A stretch of DNA of 64,000 nt from Microvelia longipes (taxonomy: Eukaryota > Arthropoda > Insecta > Hemiptera > Veliidae): assembly GCA_018340805.1 (NCBI GenBank), contig JACMZG010001913.1, forward strand, positions 16,310,533 to 16,374,532, given 5' to 3'. Below, in pieces: positions 38,776-51,175 of the stretch. The notes under the pieces are model-generated. The model did no database searches and was not told where the DNA came from. It saw only the letters and a program-made list of their open reading frames with translations. The stretch's first letter is position 1, and each line of letters starts with the position of its first letter. Both the position numbers and the translations under genes were made by a program.

Positions 38776-40535
38776 TTTCATTAATACGTATGGATCAAGG
38801 AAACGTCCTAAAGAAGTATAGAATAAGTTATTATTATTAAGTAGAATATACTATACTATACTCTAAAATATTATTCCATATAGAAACTCTTTGTTCTATA
38901 ATAATAACTTACTTACTTTAATTACATTACAAATTATTACAGGAAATGTATTACTATCAATAATGAATTTAAATCCTACTCAGCAAATAGTTGCAATACT
39001 CATATGTTAGGAATCTCATAAATGGGCATTTGCTCCAAATCTCTTTGCAAATTACTGAGTGCTATTTTTGTGTAATGAACATGTATCATCTTTGAAGAAG
39101 CACACATAAAAAGGATAAGCGAGACTTGTACAGATATTTTGTGCCTCTATCACTGAAGCTGATGATAGAGCCGACATATCATCCTGTATTCTTTTGCAGG
39201 ATTTATTATATTGTGTATCTTGTACAGGAAGATATTGTTAAGATTCTCTGAAGTTTTCTTCTTATCACAATTCCTACATCCTACATAGTACTACTCCACC
39301 TCAATCAAGGCTTTTGAGTGAAAAAGGGTGTCCTCATCATGCATGTATGATGTACACCAGATACAAATATTCAATAATGAGTATTAACTTGGCCATAATA
39401 TGTGGTTGTAAAATATTCTGCTCCTATTCTCTACTTATGATTTTCTTTTTCAGTTATCTGGCCCTAAATTTATGAAACAATGCAGGCAATAAGGTTCTTG
39501 TCTCTCTAACATTCAGTTTGAGATTGTACTGAAACCTACTTCCTTTCACATTTCCTCAAGATGAAATGATAAATCTTTTCCTCAAGAACTTATTCTTTTG
39601 ACTTTAGCTCATGCATCACACATTCAGCCTATGTATATATACTGGGTTTAATTATTAGTATATAATTAAATTTATGGAAGCTCATTTAATGTATGCTCTT
39701 CAAATGATACCACCTTGAAGAGGAAATTAAAGCAAAGTGTTTCCTAATATGGATTTGACATACCCACTTATCCTGTTTCACAGAGTGGACAACATCATGG
39801 ATTTACAAGTTGGAATAAATTTTATGATTTTGTACTTTAAGTGCAAAAATAGTTGTTAATTTATTACAACATACATTGTTTGAATAAATATATTTCACAT
39901 TTTACTATGATATCTGTTCCTTACTTCTTTAAACCTTCCAATACCATTAAAATGTACATGCTGTTTTCTGTATGTACTGTTGTTAATAAAATTAAAAGCT
40001 GACCCTAAAATTGTCGTACACATAATAATATGTATATTTATACATATTAATATGTATTATTAATGTTGATAGGGCATGTGACTTCGCCAATGAAGATATT
40101 TATGAGATTCTTATAAATGTTTAATAAGGCCTTACACCTATAAGAATATTTAGTAGTTAATATTAAAAGGCAATGCAAGAACCAATCTACATGGAAACTA
40201 GATAATGGGAAAAATCGGACGAGCTAATTATTTTTTTCTCAAACAAGTAAAATAATTAAGAGCAACTTATGGCTGTAAATTCCAACAGCTAGTACTGGTA
40301 TATTAAACCATGCCCAGATTTTCATATTAGGCCAACCTCTTTGGTTCCTCAACTATATTTCCCCACGCTGGCAGCTGATGTAATACTATAATAGATTTTA
40401 ATGAAGAGGAATTAATGGATTGTCGGTAATAGTTATACACAATGTATTGAAGACTGCAGTCCTTGAAAAAGCTTTTTATAAAACATTTACAACTATAGTC
40501 GTATAAATATAGATTTCAGATACATACTCACACAA

Positions 40536-40684
40536 AATATATATATATATATATATAATATATATATATATATAATATAATATATATGAGTGTGTTTGTA
40601 TAGTCATAATGTTATCATAAATGATACATGTACAGTCAAGATTCTTTTTAAAACATTTAAAACTATTTTATAAATGATATATTG

Positions 40685-40716
<32 letters not shown>

Positions 40717-40738
40717 TATATATATTATATATATATAT
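40536..40738. repeat. Two TA microsatellite blocks
   Basis: TA-rich runs at about 40536-40586 and 40682-40738 separated by about 95 bp. The 72-aa frame starting at 40682 (Ile/Tyr repeats) is translated microsatellite. Confidence 0.93.
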
Positions 40739-41639
40739 CATAAGATGATACATATTACAGTTATGATTGCTGGTAGATCTTTTGTACCAAATGAAAATAC
40801 ACTAATCATAATTCGAAATTATTATCCAAATAGTCAAGCCATGAACAGAAGACAAAAATTACCCCTGAGGTTTAAAGTAACTATTGAAGGCAACTGGTAA
40901 TAAGAAATTAATCATTTATGAAGTATGTTACAGTTGCCGGAATTCCTCATATACAATCATATTGTAATTGAATCAATAAATTATGTCCACCATAGTGTAT
41001 ATTGACAGACCAATGTGTCTGCACAACTTGTTTGTCATTTTCTATCAATCAAATATCCAGAATATGTTCCCCTTCTATCAAAAATATCTTGTATAATTTT
41101 CCACGTGTAAGTGCTTGCACTGATCTTGCCACTGAATGCCCACTTTTAATGATGCAGAAAAAATTAATTAATGCTATGAGGCAATATACTTCACCATGAT
41201 TTATACCTCTAAAATATCAAGAGACTCCTTGAGCAAGAACAATTCATATAATGATCAAGTCCTTGTAACATGACTTTACTCAAGAACACGATAGGCTCCT
41301 TAATGTCCTACATCTACTATAGTCCTAAGAAAATCTTATACATCATTTAAAATTCTATTTAATTCTTTATTCAAAATTCTCAAATTATACCTGGATCCAC
41401 AAGTTGAATCACAATTGTATAGTGTTTTAATATCATTCTCTTTAAAATCAAGGCTTGAAAAATGTTAAAAAATTAAAAAGAAATTGAAATGAGGACATGA
41501 TGATAATGCTCTTAGAACGAGTAAAACATAATATGAATTTACTTTTAATGTGAACATAAATTGACTTAATTTATTTGACCAATATACTTGGTGTCAAGTT
41601 TCAATACACAGAGTTAAAGTGATGATAAAATTTCACCCT

Positions 41640-41815
41640 TTTCCCCATGGGTGCGATGGACCAGCTTTTAGTCAAGTTCAACAACTACGCCGTAGGTCAG
41701 TGCCACAAGTACTTACAAACCGCTTTGTCATTAACGCTCAGCAATGGCCAACTGGCTCACCTATAGGTACAAGTGACGCAGCTTGCCAGTGTAAATTAAT
41801 TAGTCCATTTATGCT
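41640..41815. other. GC-richer, non-repetitive block in Hmx intron 1
   Basis: A stretch of about 175 bp with balanced base composition and no copy elsewhere in the window. It lies about 2.4 kb inside intron 1 from exon 1 and ends in TAAATTAATTAG, a homeodomain-type TAATTA context. An 84-aa frame (41619-41873) covers it but shows no known motif. It could be a conserved non-coding element or a remnant exon; the sequence alone cannot decide. Confidence 0.3.
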
Positions 41816-42028
41816 TTTCACATTTCTTTCTTTAAAATATATGAAAACCAAAAATGATGTAAGTCCCCGATGAAGTACTATATATTCCTCTATGATGTAA
41901 ATTTTCAAAAAACTTATATAAATTAAAATTTTATCCTAAGTTCTAATTTAAAAATAAGGAAAGATGCTTCAACCAAAGGCAGGACTTGTGGTGCTGCAAT
42001 GCAGATATTCGGAGGAACTAAAATTCAA

Positions 42029-42106
42029 GGGTAGAGACAGTGTTCTCACTCCCACCCTTCTCATAGTCCTGTCAAGGGTGGGAGTCAGAACACTGTCTCT
42101 ACCGCC
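42029..42106. repeat. Hairpin, about 31-bp arms
   Basis: GGTAGAGACAGTGTTCTCAC...CCACCCTT and AAGGGTGGGAGTCAGAACAC...TCTCTACC form an almost perfect stem with a loop of about 14 bases. The ORF at 41964-42182 crosses it. Confidence 0.85.
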
Positions 42107-44206
42107 AACCCCTCATGCTTACATTACTTTAGACGGAATGAATTTAACAATGATCCTCAGGTCTAGGAGTTCAAATATATAATTAAGGTAGACTTTAAGG
42201 CCTTGGTGTCCTACCAACAATCTGTAGTATCTGTCTAACCCATGGACCCATTACACTATACAGATTCTTTTCAACTTAGCAATAGTTCTCATTTTCAAGA
42301 GGTTTTACTTAAATCAATCTTTAGTAACTTTTACGTGTTCTACCAAACTGCAATGGACAAACCATTATCAATCCTTCCCTTTCTACCTTGAAATGAACAA
42401 ATTTCAATCTATATTGATTTTAAAACTATGTAATTGTACTGACTAATTCATAAATGAAGACATGTTAGACTCGGCAACATACAGACAAGATAAATATTAT
42501 CCACAATTAATACAAAGATTGGACGAAATTCAATACAAATTCGTGAAAAACAACGACTTAATAACATTTATATTTATTGGGCTAATATTGGAATAGAGTT
42601 ATTGTATTTATTATTACTATAATTTGGTCATTAAAACTAGTCCGAGAGTTCACTAACATTAGAACGTTTTCATTTACTAAATTACACTTCACATTTGTTT
42701 ACAAAATACGACATCCTGTCATTTTACTACCGGTCAGCCATTTTGTATAAATATCGAGTAAAACTCGATTAATCGAATTTGAAAAAATTTCTTATTTTAT
42801 TAAATTAAATTTAATTTGGGTTGCACCTATTACTTTTATTCTTATAATGGATTAACGGAATTATCTAAACGGATATACTCGCAGGTATATCTGAATAGGA
42901 AATATCAAGCCAGTAAAACTATCAGAATATTCTCTTTGGTTCCCTCAGAGGTAATATCCTAATAAACTATTGAAATTTAATTAAGCCTCACAGTCCATCA
43001 CGAAATCATCCTCGGTCCTTCAGAGGTAATCCCTACCAACATATATACATATTCCTTTGTAATGCCTTGAGCTGGTAGAGAAAATATCAAGCCTTTTAGC
43101 TAATCAGGATATTCCCTTTTGTTCTCGCAGATTAAAATTCTGATGGACTGAGGTACGTAATACCAGGCTGTTTATCGATAAAAGGACCTAAAGCAGGTTC
43201 TTATATTAGTCTATAGTCCAACCCTGAAACCGAATTTCATTTCTCGCGTGTGGCTGTTTAAGCAGAACGTAGTATTTCTGTCACTAATACATTGCATTAT
43301 GCAAATTTATATCACTATTATTCCTGAGATAAAAAGCAGTAATAATATAAATAGCAATGTCATGTTCCAGATAATAAATTTATAAAGTTTCTCATAAATT
43401 TATTATGTACCGACTGTCAACACTGAAATAATTACGTGACTTTAGAATTCAACTTAATTAAAATTTTAGCATAAATAATAATTGTGCGAGACCTCGAGAT
43501 AACATTATCAGCTAATCATTTGTCTGCAAAGTTTTGAATTTATAGTTATCTTAGGGCCAGCATTCAGTATAATAATTTCCACCGAAAATAAAATCATGAT
43601 TAGTAATGATTAATCAACGACATACTTTCATTTATGTTGTTTCTGTGGTGTATAGGAAGTTTGAGGAGTATGGAATGTACAGCCGGAAAACTCCCGGTAA
43701 AGAATGATGATAAAAGATTTATTGTTAAGGTAATGATGGATTGCTTTACGCCAGTGGTATATTTTACTTCTTACTTAAGACCAATTTTAGAAGTAATTTA
43801 TAAAATACATTCATTTTTTTGTTTTTTAAACTATAATTTTTTATGTTAACGAACTATTATAAAAAATCTATGATCTTCTTTCGACTCGGTCTTTGGTATT
43901 GTATTTTTCGTTCATTTTAATTTCTTAACCAGTTTTATTTCGGCACTTAAAAGTACCTTTGGCAGAGCATTCTACGATCTTCAGGGAGCTCATATGGAAA
44001 GGCTTAAAATTGTTCCAATATACTTTCCCGGTTATGAAGTGGATCTTCCACTTCACCTAAAGCCTAAAGATAACTATCTTTAACTTAAGATAATGGTCTT
44101 TAAGATAAGGAAATGTTATCCTTTAAGAGGCCGCAATGTTTAAAAAATTTACATCAACTAATTAATAAATTGTAAATTTTGTTACTTCAAACAAATTACA
44201 GCTTAC

Positions 44207-44415
44207 CTAGATAATAAAGCAGGGTCGGGGTGTACCGGCGGCAAGTCGTGCATATGTGACAGCGAATTTTCGCGCACATTCCTCGGCTTGTGATTTTCTT
44301 TACTTAATATAGAAGATATGGAAAATGACGTAAAACTTCCTGAAGTCGGTTTCAATTCAGGACTTGGTGATCGGCTTCCTTCGGAGACCACGTCGATCCG
44401 CGGCGAGTCTTCCAT
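44207..44415 (-). CDS. Hmx: Hmx exon 1 (start codon exon)
   Basis: First coding exon of the Hmx homologue, residues 1-69 plus two bases of an Arg codon. The ATG lies in a favourable context (CAAAAATGG on the minus strand). The peptide has an acidic, Ser/Pro-rich start and the segment FTSFSISSILS (residues 28-38). This matches the N-terminal (F/S)SI-x-x-IL(S/N) motif of NK-like homeodomain proteins, an Engrailed-homology-type repressor motif thought to recruit Groucho. The exon ends at the donor TCTAG|GTAAGC, and the phase (two bases over) fits exon 2 exactly. Read straight through, the frame ends at a stop three bases after the junction, which is why it looks like a separate 70-aa ORF. An untranslated exon further 5' cannot be excluded. 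Confidence 0.9.
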
Positions 44416-45989
44416 TTTTGATCAAAACTTATATCAATTGATTAATTATTTTTTAAGTTCAAAACTTAATAAAAAACACTTTTAATTTTAAATTTATTCA
44501 TATCACTGAAATTTATAAGATCGCAAAAAAATTTCTCGTCCGGTTTTTTTTGTTATTTACAGTTGGATAAAACGTTTTTGTGTTAGCATGTTGTTAAAAA
44601 CAACCACCGAGTTGAAGTGAAGAAATTTTCATCTAACCCTCATCCGTTTTCTAAACCAACCCCTCACCCCCACTTCTTTATAGTTAAATCTGATTGGTCC
44701 GATCTAAGGGTTGGTAGGCGTGGCCTAATCGATTCATACCCTTTTTTCTTTGTAGGGTTTTTTTCTCGTTTACCCACCCTTTTATTTAATGCGATACATT
44801 GTTGGTATTGTGCGGTAAATGTTCACACATAGACTTCGGTTCTCGTTTAGTTATATCCTTTACTCCCACTCCGGGCGCGGATGTAGTTGAAACCCTAATT
44901 GCGCTTACCTTGCCTCTTATTAACTCCCCCCTTGCCACTTCACCTTACCTTATAATACAAAAAAACAACTCTTAGAATAATAAAACGTTTCCTACCCATT
45001 AAAACACTCTTCTTCACTTTCCACCCCGAATTTTCAACTCTTTTTTCACTTTCCCCCCCTGATACTACTTAACATCTTAATTTGCCTTAATTTCAACTTA
45101 TTGTTTCATTAAAAATTTATAAAATAATTTTATACTAAAAATTATTTTGATTCATTAAGTAATAAATAACTTAATTTTTTTATAAGTGAATTAATTTGCT
45201 TCATTGTATTATTTTTTATAATTATAAATTAAGGTTTTATCAGTATTTACTTATTCATTCATAGTATAGTGCTTATAATAGTAGTACTGAATTGTAACAC
45301 TGTATACATATACGCGCATTTCAGTAGAAAATCCATTAAAATTGACATATAATTCGAAGTTTTACTGAACGAATGAATAATGAATATATTTACAATAAAA
45401 TTATGACTCAACTAATGATCACTGAGGCTAAACATTTACTCTAAGCACTATCATTTCTAAAAAAATAACTACTAATAATTATTAGTTGTTTAAATCAATC
45501 TGTTAGAACAAATTAATTCTTAATAGGTATGACTATAAGAAGAAAAATGTAATTTTCTGAGGTAGGGAGTCTAGGTTCACTTTTTTCCCTGTAGTACAGA
45601 ACGCGAAATGCAAAATTTGTATCCACATTAAAAATAAGAGTTTTTAGGTATGCCGTACAAAAAAAACACTTATTGTACAGATGTTAGTTCCTTTATTTGT
45701 GGCAAGGAGCGCTGAAGACCATATTCTTGTTGTAGTTCATTAAATTTAAATTAACTATTCATATTTATTTAATAGAAATAAAATTATAAAACCAATTTCT
45801 ACTAATTATTAAATTATTTTTTTATAAATATTGTTTAATTTATTACTATTGTTTTCTTCAGAAATAGTAGCACACATTGCTGAGAATAACATTTTTTACG
45901 TTAGCTCCTTTTACTGACTTGCTTTGATCGCCAGTAAATATAGCCGCTTCAGCAAATAAAAGATAAAGGCCCGTATTTTAAAAAAATTT
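44416..45989. promoter_or_regulatory. Hmx: Hmx upstream region with candidate promoter (about 44640-44880)
   Basis: Upstream of the Hmx start (minus strand) the sequence becomes less AT-rich between about 44640 and 44900. It includes an inverted CCAAT-type GATTGG at about 44691 and an SP/KLF-like GGCGTGGCC at about 44717. A GC-rich CTCCGGGCGCGG lies at about 44869. These suit a developmental-gene promoter, but no TATA box or initiator could be fixed. Beyond 45000 the sequence is AT-rich with no features seen. Confidence 0.35.
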
Positions 45990-46620
45990 CCTAACCTAGT
46001 GTATTTATGCTAAAGAGTTGAAACTTTGAACAAAAATCATTCTACCGCTGTAGTTGTGCCATTCGGAAAATATTTTTTTTAATGACGTCATTAACCCGCT
46101 ATAATGACTCAGCAAATATTTCGAAAAATCATACAACGCTGGAAAGTGTTGAGTAATGTTAAAATTTAGCAAGCATGTAGCTATATATAGGACAAACATA
46201 AGTGCTAAGTTTCATCTGATTATCAGCATTAGTTCCATTTTTGTTGAATAATTTTGTGTACGTTTTTTAAAAAATTGTAAAAAATTAGAAAATGATTCAA
46301 CTGAGTTAGTTGAAATTTAGTATAAGTTTATATCTGTACTTATTAAATAATTACACTCAGTTTCTTTTCAATACGACAAGTATATCCATGATTTTTGTTG
46401 GATCATAGAAGATAAGCAGCATTGAACGTGGCCAGTGATGTATGGGTGACCGCTGAAAATGAAACTATGCATTTGCTATTTGAGGACGAGCGAAGTGAGT
46501 ACGAAGACATGATGCTGTATAAATTTAGCGAATTGTATATTCTGAGGATGAGTGAAGCGAGTCCGATGTGACGACGAAAAGTTCCGAGGAACCCCGAACC
46601 AGATTTTTTTTGTATTATAT
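45990..46620 (+). mobile_element. 5S-derived repeat, long copy
   Basis: The body includes TGACGTCATTAACCCGC, AATGACTCAGCAAATATTTC, TTATCAGCATTAGTTCCATT and AATACGACAAGTATATCCATG. The 5S-like box is at 46401-46462 (GATAAGCAGCATTGAACG...GTATGGGTGACCGC). Two tails follow (GAGGACGAGCGAAGTGAGTA, GAGGATGAGTGAAGCGAGTC), then the CCGAACCAGATTTTT end. It is one of the better preserved copies. ORFs at 46005-46199 and 46403-46645 on the other strand lie within it. Confidence 0.75.
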
Positions 46621-47240
46621 TAGGGAACTTGATACATGTGACCAATAACAGTGTTTAAAAAAACATACTATGCACTTTTTACTTTTAAACATACTTTTTA
46701 CTTTCAATTTTCTTAAAGAGGGGAAGCATTGTTAGAGAAAAATATGGGTTTTGATCCCGAATTGGGGTCTTGTTAAAATAATACAGATTTTCTTGTGAAC
46801 TGGCAACATAGAAAGTCCTATGAAAACAAAAAATTATTTGTGTAAAAATGCAAAATATTATAAAAAAAAAAATATAAACTACATTTATAAACATACCGGA
46901 AACTAACATGCCTCAAATATTACTTACCGGCAAATGTCGTTTATAAATATTTTTTCATAATCTAAATTTTTTTACAGACAATCGAACTACTTGTTGATTT
47001 TTCTAAAATATCTAAACAATTTTCTCTTTCATAGGACTTTCCATGTTTTCAGCTCACAAAAACATTCGTATTATTTTCACAAGACACTAATACGAAATCT
47101 TTCGTTGCTACAACGAATATTCATATTTTTCCCTAACAATGCTTCTTTTTCTTTAGAGAATACAAAAGAAAAAATGTTTTTATAACACTGTTGGCCGATT
47201 ATTGGTCACATGTATCAAGTATTTTATAAAGCTCCCTAAT
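46619..47240. mobile_element. 622-bp foldback element
   Basis: The ends are TTAGGGAACTTGATACATGT with GACCAATAA, and the mirror TTGGTCACATGTATCAAGTA with GCTCCCTAA. Similarity continues inward: GGGGAAGCATTGTTAGAGAA with the mirror TTCCCTAACAATGCTTCTTT, and AAAGTCCTATGAAA with TTTCATAGGACTTT. Each arm is about 230 bp. It directly abuts the 3' end of the 5S-derived copy at 46.0-46.6 kb. No transposase is encoded; the ORFs at 46685-46909 and 46991-47185 are the mirrored arms. Confidence 0.82.
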
Positions 47241-47945
47241 GATGTAGTGATCATAGAATGATATAATGATTTGAATAAAATAAACATTTCCTGTCCGGCG
47301 TATTAATTTAAAGTATAAAAGTTATTCTAATGAGTTTAAAAAATATTGTATAGTGGGTGGTCGTTACCTTTATGGTTTATAATTCAAAATGTTTATTATT
47401 TTTACAATAATTGTTAATACAAGATTTATTTAGACCAGCTGGTTCATTATAATGTCCAGCTGTGGTCACCTTACTTTTTTTAATCAATTTGTACTTTGTG
47501 TGTTAAAATTTTTATATAACTTTAACTAAAAACAGTTTAATTCAGTTTTATAGCAAGAAGGTTTTGTTATGTTCATTAAGAAACGAGTAATAAAAATATT
47601 TAAAGCGAATAAACGTGTTGATCGAAGTTTTAAACTTTAATCATAAAAAAATATAATTTTTTCTCTTATTTATTTAAAACATTAAAATAGAATTAAAATT
47701 GAAATCAATTTATTTTAATTAAACATTATTGGTGGTGACACAAATGTTTTATAGCTTGAGAGGAGTGAAAGATTTTCTGCGCTCAGGATGAGTATGCTTG
47801 TAAGGCAAAAATTAAGTAAACTTGGTGACATTATCGAAAGACAGATTTTGATTATGGATCTTTTTAAAACAAGGATCTTGTAAAAAGCGAAACATATATA
47901 TTAAACATAGTAAAAAAACACACTGACCCCGCAAACGTTTTAGGA

Positions 47946-48850
47946 CGGTGGTTTTTAACCGAGGGGCAGCGGAAGGGTTCTTGAAGGCCCCCAACACTAT
48001 TTGTGATAAAACATTAAATAAAAATGTGAAATAAATTAATTAGATCCACTCGATAACTTGAACACAGAACATTTCCTTGCCACATCAGATTTACCACGCT
48101 CATCCTTACTAGTTTAGACTCGCTTCGCTCGTCTTCAGAATATAGAAATGATCAAATGTACTGAAGCACGTCTTCGGACTCACTTCGCTTCTCCTCAGAT
48201 AGTAAATCCATTCGTTTTATTCCTAACGGTTACCCATCCAGACACTGACCTTGCTTGATGATGCTTAAATTTTATGATTTAAAAATACTCATACATACAT
48301 ATTTGTCGTATTGAAACGAAACTCAGTTATGACAAAATAAAAAAAATATAATGTGGATAGTACAACTAGACATAAAGATTGATTTTTGGACTAAGTTTAA
48401 CCTCTTTACCAAACATACACAAGGAGATTCAATGATAACAAACACAGGCGCTTATAAACTCGCATACAAACACAAACACATACGAAAGACACACACGCGG
48501 ACAACTAATTAAAAACCACTTAGAAGGTCTTAAAAACACCCAAAACGTATAACTCTTGTGAATTCCCGGTTTCGGATTTTTAGCAAACACAATACTTTTC
48601 CTATATACTTACAGTATAATTAAGGTAAAGTAAATATACTCTGTAGCATATTCTTGAAAATAATTAAAAAGTTAAATTATTAAATACTTTTAAGGGTTAG
48701 TAATTTCTTTTAAAAAAAATTGTGTTATAATAAGCTATGGTATTTTTTGGTATACAATATTATAGAGGGGGATCCCACTCTTTCCTTGCATTTTGACCCT
48801 ATGACTTTTTAGAGGGAGGCGGACGGTAGCTAAAAGGTTCAAAACTGCTG
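47946..48850. mobile_element. hAT-type non-autonomous element with perfect 8-bp TSD
   Basis: The left end CGGTGGTTTTTAACC and right end GGTTCAAAACTGCTG are inverted repeats of the C(A/G)G-x-GGTT-type seen in hAT transposons. They are flanked on both sides by TTTTAGGA (47938-47945 and 48851-48858), a perfect 8-bp target duplication. Without the nested 5S-derived repeat (48105-48640) the element is only about 370 bp, so it was a MITE before being interrupted. There is no transposase. Confidence 0.85.
48105..48640 (-). mobile_element. 5S-derived repeat nested in the hAT element
   Basis: The minus-strand 5S-like box is at 48219-48277 (AAGCATCATCAAGCAAGG...GGATGGGTAACCG). Tails are at 48117-48200 (GACGAGCGAAGCGAGTC). 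The 5' end block TTTGCTAAAAATCCGAAACC and the terminal hairpin are at 48560-48640. The central body (about 48340-48500) is diverged or replaced by CACA-rich sequence. Confidence 0.72.
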
Positions 48851-49317
48851 TTTTAGGAGAACATTTTAATTAACAAGGATAGCAAGTGGCGCTGATTGTA
48901 GGTTTTGCTACCTTAAATGTTTCCAATAAATTTAAGTTATTGATATGAATATAGGGATCACGAAGTGATTTTAGCGATCAAATGAAGTTATTCCCAATAA
49001 AATATGAGGAAAATAACAACAATAAATTTTGTTTATAACTTAGTGGGGAAATAAATACATGGACCAAGAATGCAATAGATGGAAATCATGGGCAATGAGT
49101 ACTAGGGATGTGCAATGCCTTTTGGTAAATGATTTGAATATATTCATTCATGTATTGGATATATTCATTACCATTTTTGCAACATTTGGGTGGGGGGTCA
49201 CTTCTTAATAAGGGAATTGAGTTATGGCTTTATCCAAGAACCATTTTCCAATATTTTAACCTAATATTAACTACGAGGGGCCTAAACTCCCTAAAACCTA
49301 TGACTGATAATTGTATA

Positions 49318-49503
49318 ATAATAATGCCCGTTTTAGGGCCTTTCGGCCCTTCAGGGTATTCGTCCTGCCGGAACCACTTCGGGTGGGTCACATCTACTAT
49401 GCTCGAAGTAAAGCTAAAGTTGACAAAATCTTTTTACATCAAATTCTATTTGAATCACAGCCCGGGCTGTGAACCCCGGACCTCCGGTGCCGAAGTCCAG
49501 TAC
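49318..49503 (-). mobile_element. tRNA-derived SINE (family E, copy 1)
   Basis: On the minus strand it starts with a tRNA-like head, including the B-box-like GGGGTTCACAGCCC at about 49461-49474. A conserved 3' domain follows (CCGAAGTGGTTCCGGCAGGA, GAAGGGCCGAAAGGCCC, ACGGGCATTATTATTATA). Flanks GATAATTGTATA (49306-49317) and GATATTTGTATA (49504-49515) match at 11 of 12 positions, consistent with a target duplication. The 142-aa plus-strand frame 49150-49578 merely crosses the element. Confidence 0.72.
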
Positions 49504-49939
49504 GATATTTGTATATTTGACAATATTTTAGGCAATTTTGTTTACACTTTCCAACCCATAAACGACTCCATACCGTAACTTTTGTTGATCTTTATTTTCT
49601 AAATTAAGATTTATAATGAGGGCTAAAACTCTATTCCTTATCCACCCTCCCTCAAATAGATTTTGTGTACAAACGTATTCTGCACACTTACGTCAGTTAT
49701 TACTATCAAATAACATCTATAATTTGATTTAATTCAATACGATAAACACCAAGTTCCAGTTCGATTCAATAGCTCTCTTGTTTCTTACAATAAAAACCTA
49801 CGGTTACATTAAAGCTTACTTATAACTCATGTGAACAATAAAGAACTAGTTATTCTAGTCGATATTGTTATAAAGTTTATTGTAATTGCAATATAGTTAT
49901 TTATGAGGCTAATAAACGAGGGAACAAAATAATAGAAAT

Positions 49940-50440
49940 GGGGAGTGCGTCGAGCCAATGACATTTGGAGTTTTTTAGCCTTGAAATATGTAATTTGAAA
50001 CTTTGGAATATATTGAGGGTTGTTTGAAATGTAATGGAAAATTTCTTTGTACTTACTTGAGATTTGGCACGCATGTAGACATGGATAAGACTAACATATG
50101 TGCCAAGTTTCATCTCATTATCAGCATTAGTTCAATTCTTATCGAATGACTTGTATATGTTTTTTTAAAAAATGGTGAAAAATTGGAAAATAATCTAATT
50201 GACTTGAAATTTGGTTTAAGTACATACCCTTACGTAATAAATAAGTTCACCAAGTTTCGTTTTAATATGACAAGTGAATCTATGTTTTTTGGTGGATCAT
50301 AAAATTTATGCAGCATCGAGCGTGGTCAGTGCCTGGATGAGTGACTGCTGGGAATGAAACGAATCTATTTATACTATCTGAGAGCCAGCAAAGCGAGTCC
50401 GAAGACGTTTTGCAGTATAAATTTAACGACTTTTAAAACC
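49940..50440 (+). mobile_element. 5S-derived repeat
   Basis: The body blocks CATGTAGACATGGATAAGAC, TGCCAAGTTTCATCTCATTA, TCAGCATTAGTTCAATTCTT and CACCAAGTTTCGTTTTAATA precede a well-kept 5S-like box at 50294-50360 (GGATCATAAAATTTATGCAG, CGTGGTCAGTGCCTGGATGA, GTGACTGCTGGGAATG). The tail GAGAGCCAGCAAAGCGAGTC follows. A SINE begins right after it. Confidence 0.78.
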
Positions 50441-50449
50441 TAAGACTGA

Positions 50450-50735
50450 TATTTGTATAATAATAATAACAATGCCCGTTTTAGGGCCTTTCGGCCCTTC
50501 AGGGTATTCGCCCTGCCGGAACCACTTCGGTTGAATCACATCTACTATGCTTATTATAGCATCTACTATGCTGGCATTATTACATTGTGATGACTCAAAT
50601 CTTTCCTAACCCAGGTGTATTTAGGGTAAGGGATCTTTTGCGAGTATCTGACATCCCAGGAAGGACGGCACGTCCTAATTTCTAAAAAATTTCTAAAAAA
50701 GAATTTCTAACCCTCGCATGCAACCCCTAGAGGCC
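50450..50735 (-). mobile_element. tRNA-derived SINE (family E, copy 2)
   Basis: It shares the 3' domain with 49318-49503 almost base for base (AATGCCCGTTTTAGGGCC, TTTCGGCCCTTCAGGGTATT, CCTGCCGGAACCACTTCGG on the plus strand). The presumed head, with a weak B-box-like GGGTTGCATGCGAGG, lies near 50712-50727. It is inserted next to the 5S-derived copy. Confidence 0.6.
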
Positions 50736-51175
50736 CCAACCGGAATTCACACATGTTGACCAATACACCACCAAGATCCCAGTATGGATTTAGTTACTTT
50801 TATCAGCATAATGTTTCCTACAAAACCTGGATTAATGTTTCTAACTTTAAATATGTATTTTGAAATTCTATTGCTTGTTCTCGTGCTCTTGTGGAAATAA
50901 AAGCAAACGAAAAAATCTGCATTCGAATTTCAACAAAATAAATGTCACCGAATAAAAATGATCTTCTTTCTGTCAAAGTGGAAACATTTCTAGTAGAAAA
51001 CAAATCAAAATTGCTTTTCGTTTAGGGAAAATTCCAATCTTTTTCTCAACTCCTTATAGAGGGTTTACCAACTCTATAGACATTGTATTTTATTTTTCTG
51101 ATACAAACTTCAATTGAGACTTTCTAAATAACCTAAAGTTGCCATAGAATAAGTTTAAATAAATTTATCATCACT

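Larger units (their letters stand above)
20665..44206 (-). other. Hmx: Hmx intron 1 (about 23.5 kb)
   Basis: Bounded by the donor AG|GTAAGC at 44202-44206 and the acceptor at 20665-20666. It is loaded with repeats, including a 1.2-kb foldback element, 5S-derived repeats, four tandem arrays and a THAP-transposase pseudogene on the opposite strand. The parts without listed features (for example 22250-24640, 33900-35100, 38800-41600, 42110-44200) show AT-rich sequence and short, unconvincing ORFs only. Long introns in developmental homeobox genes often hold enhancers, but none can be proved here. Confidence 0.85.

Noticed and set aside
40682..40900. 72-aa ORF starting with Ile/Tyr repeats
   Set aside because: The start lies in a TA microsatellite and the rest has no motif.
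43634..43849. 71-aa ORF near Hmx exon 1 as an extra exon
   Set aside because: It is on the opposite strand, has no recognisable motif and is rich in low-complexity hydrophobics.
49150..49578. 142-aa ORF
   Set aside because: Its second half is the antisense of a SINE; no protein similarity was seen.
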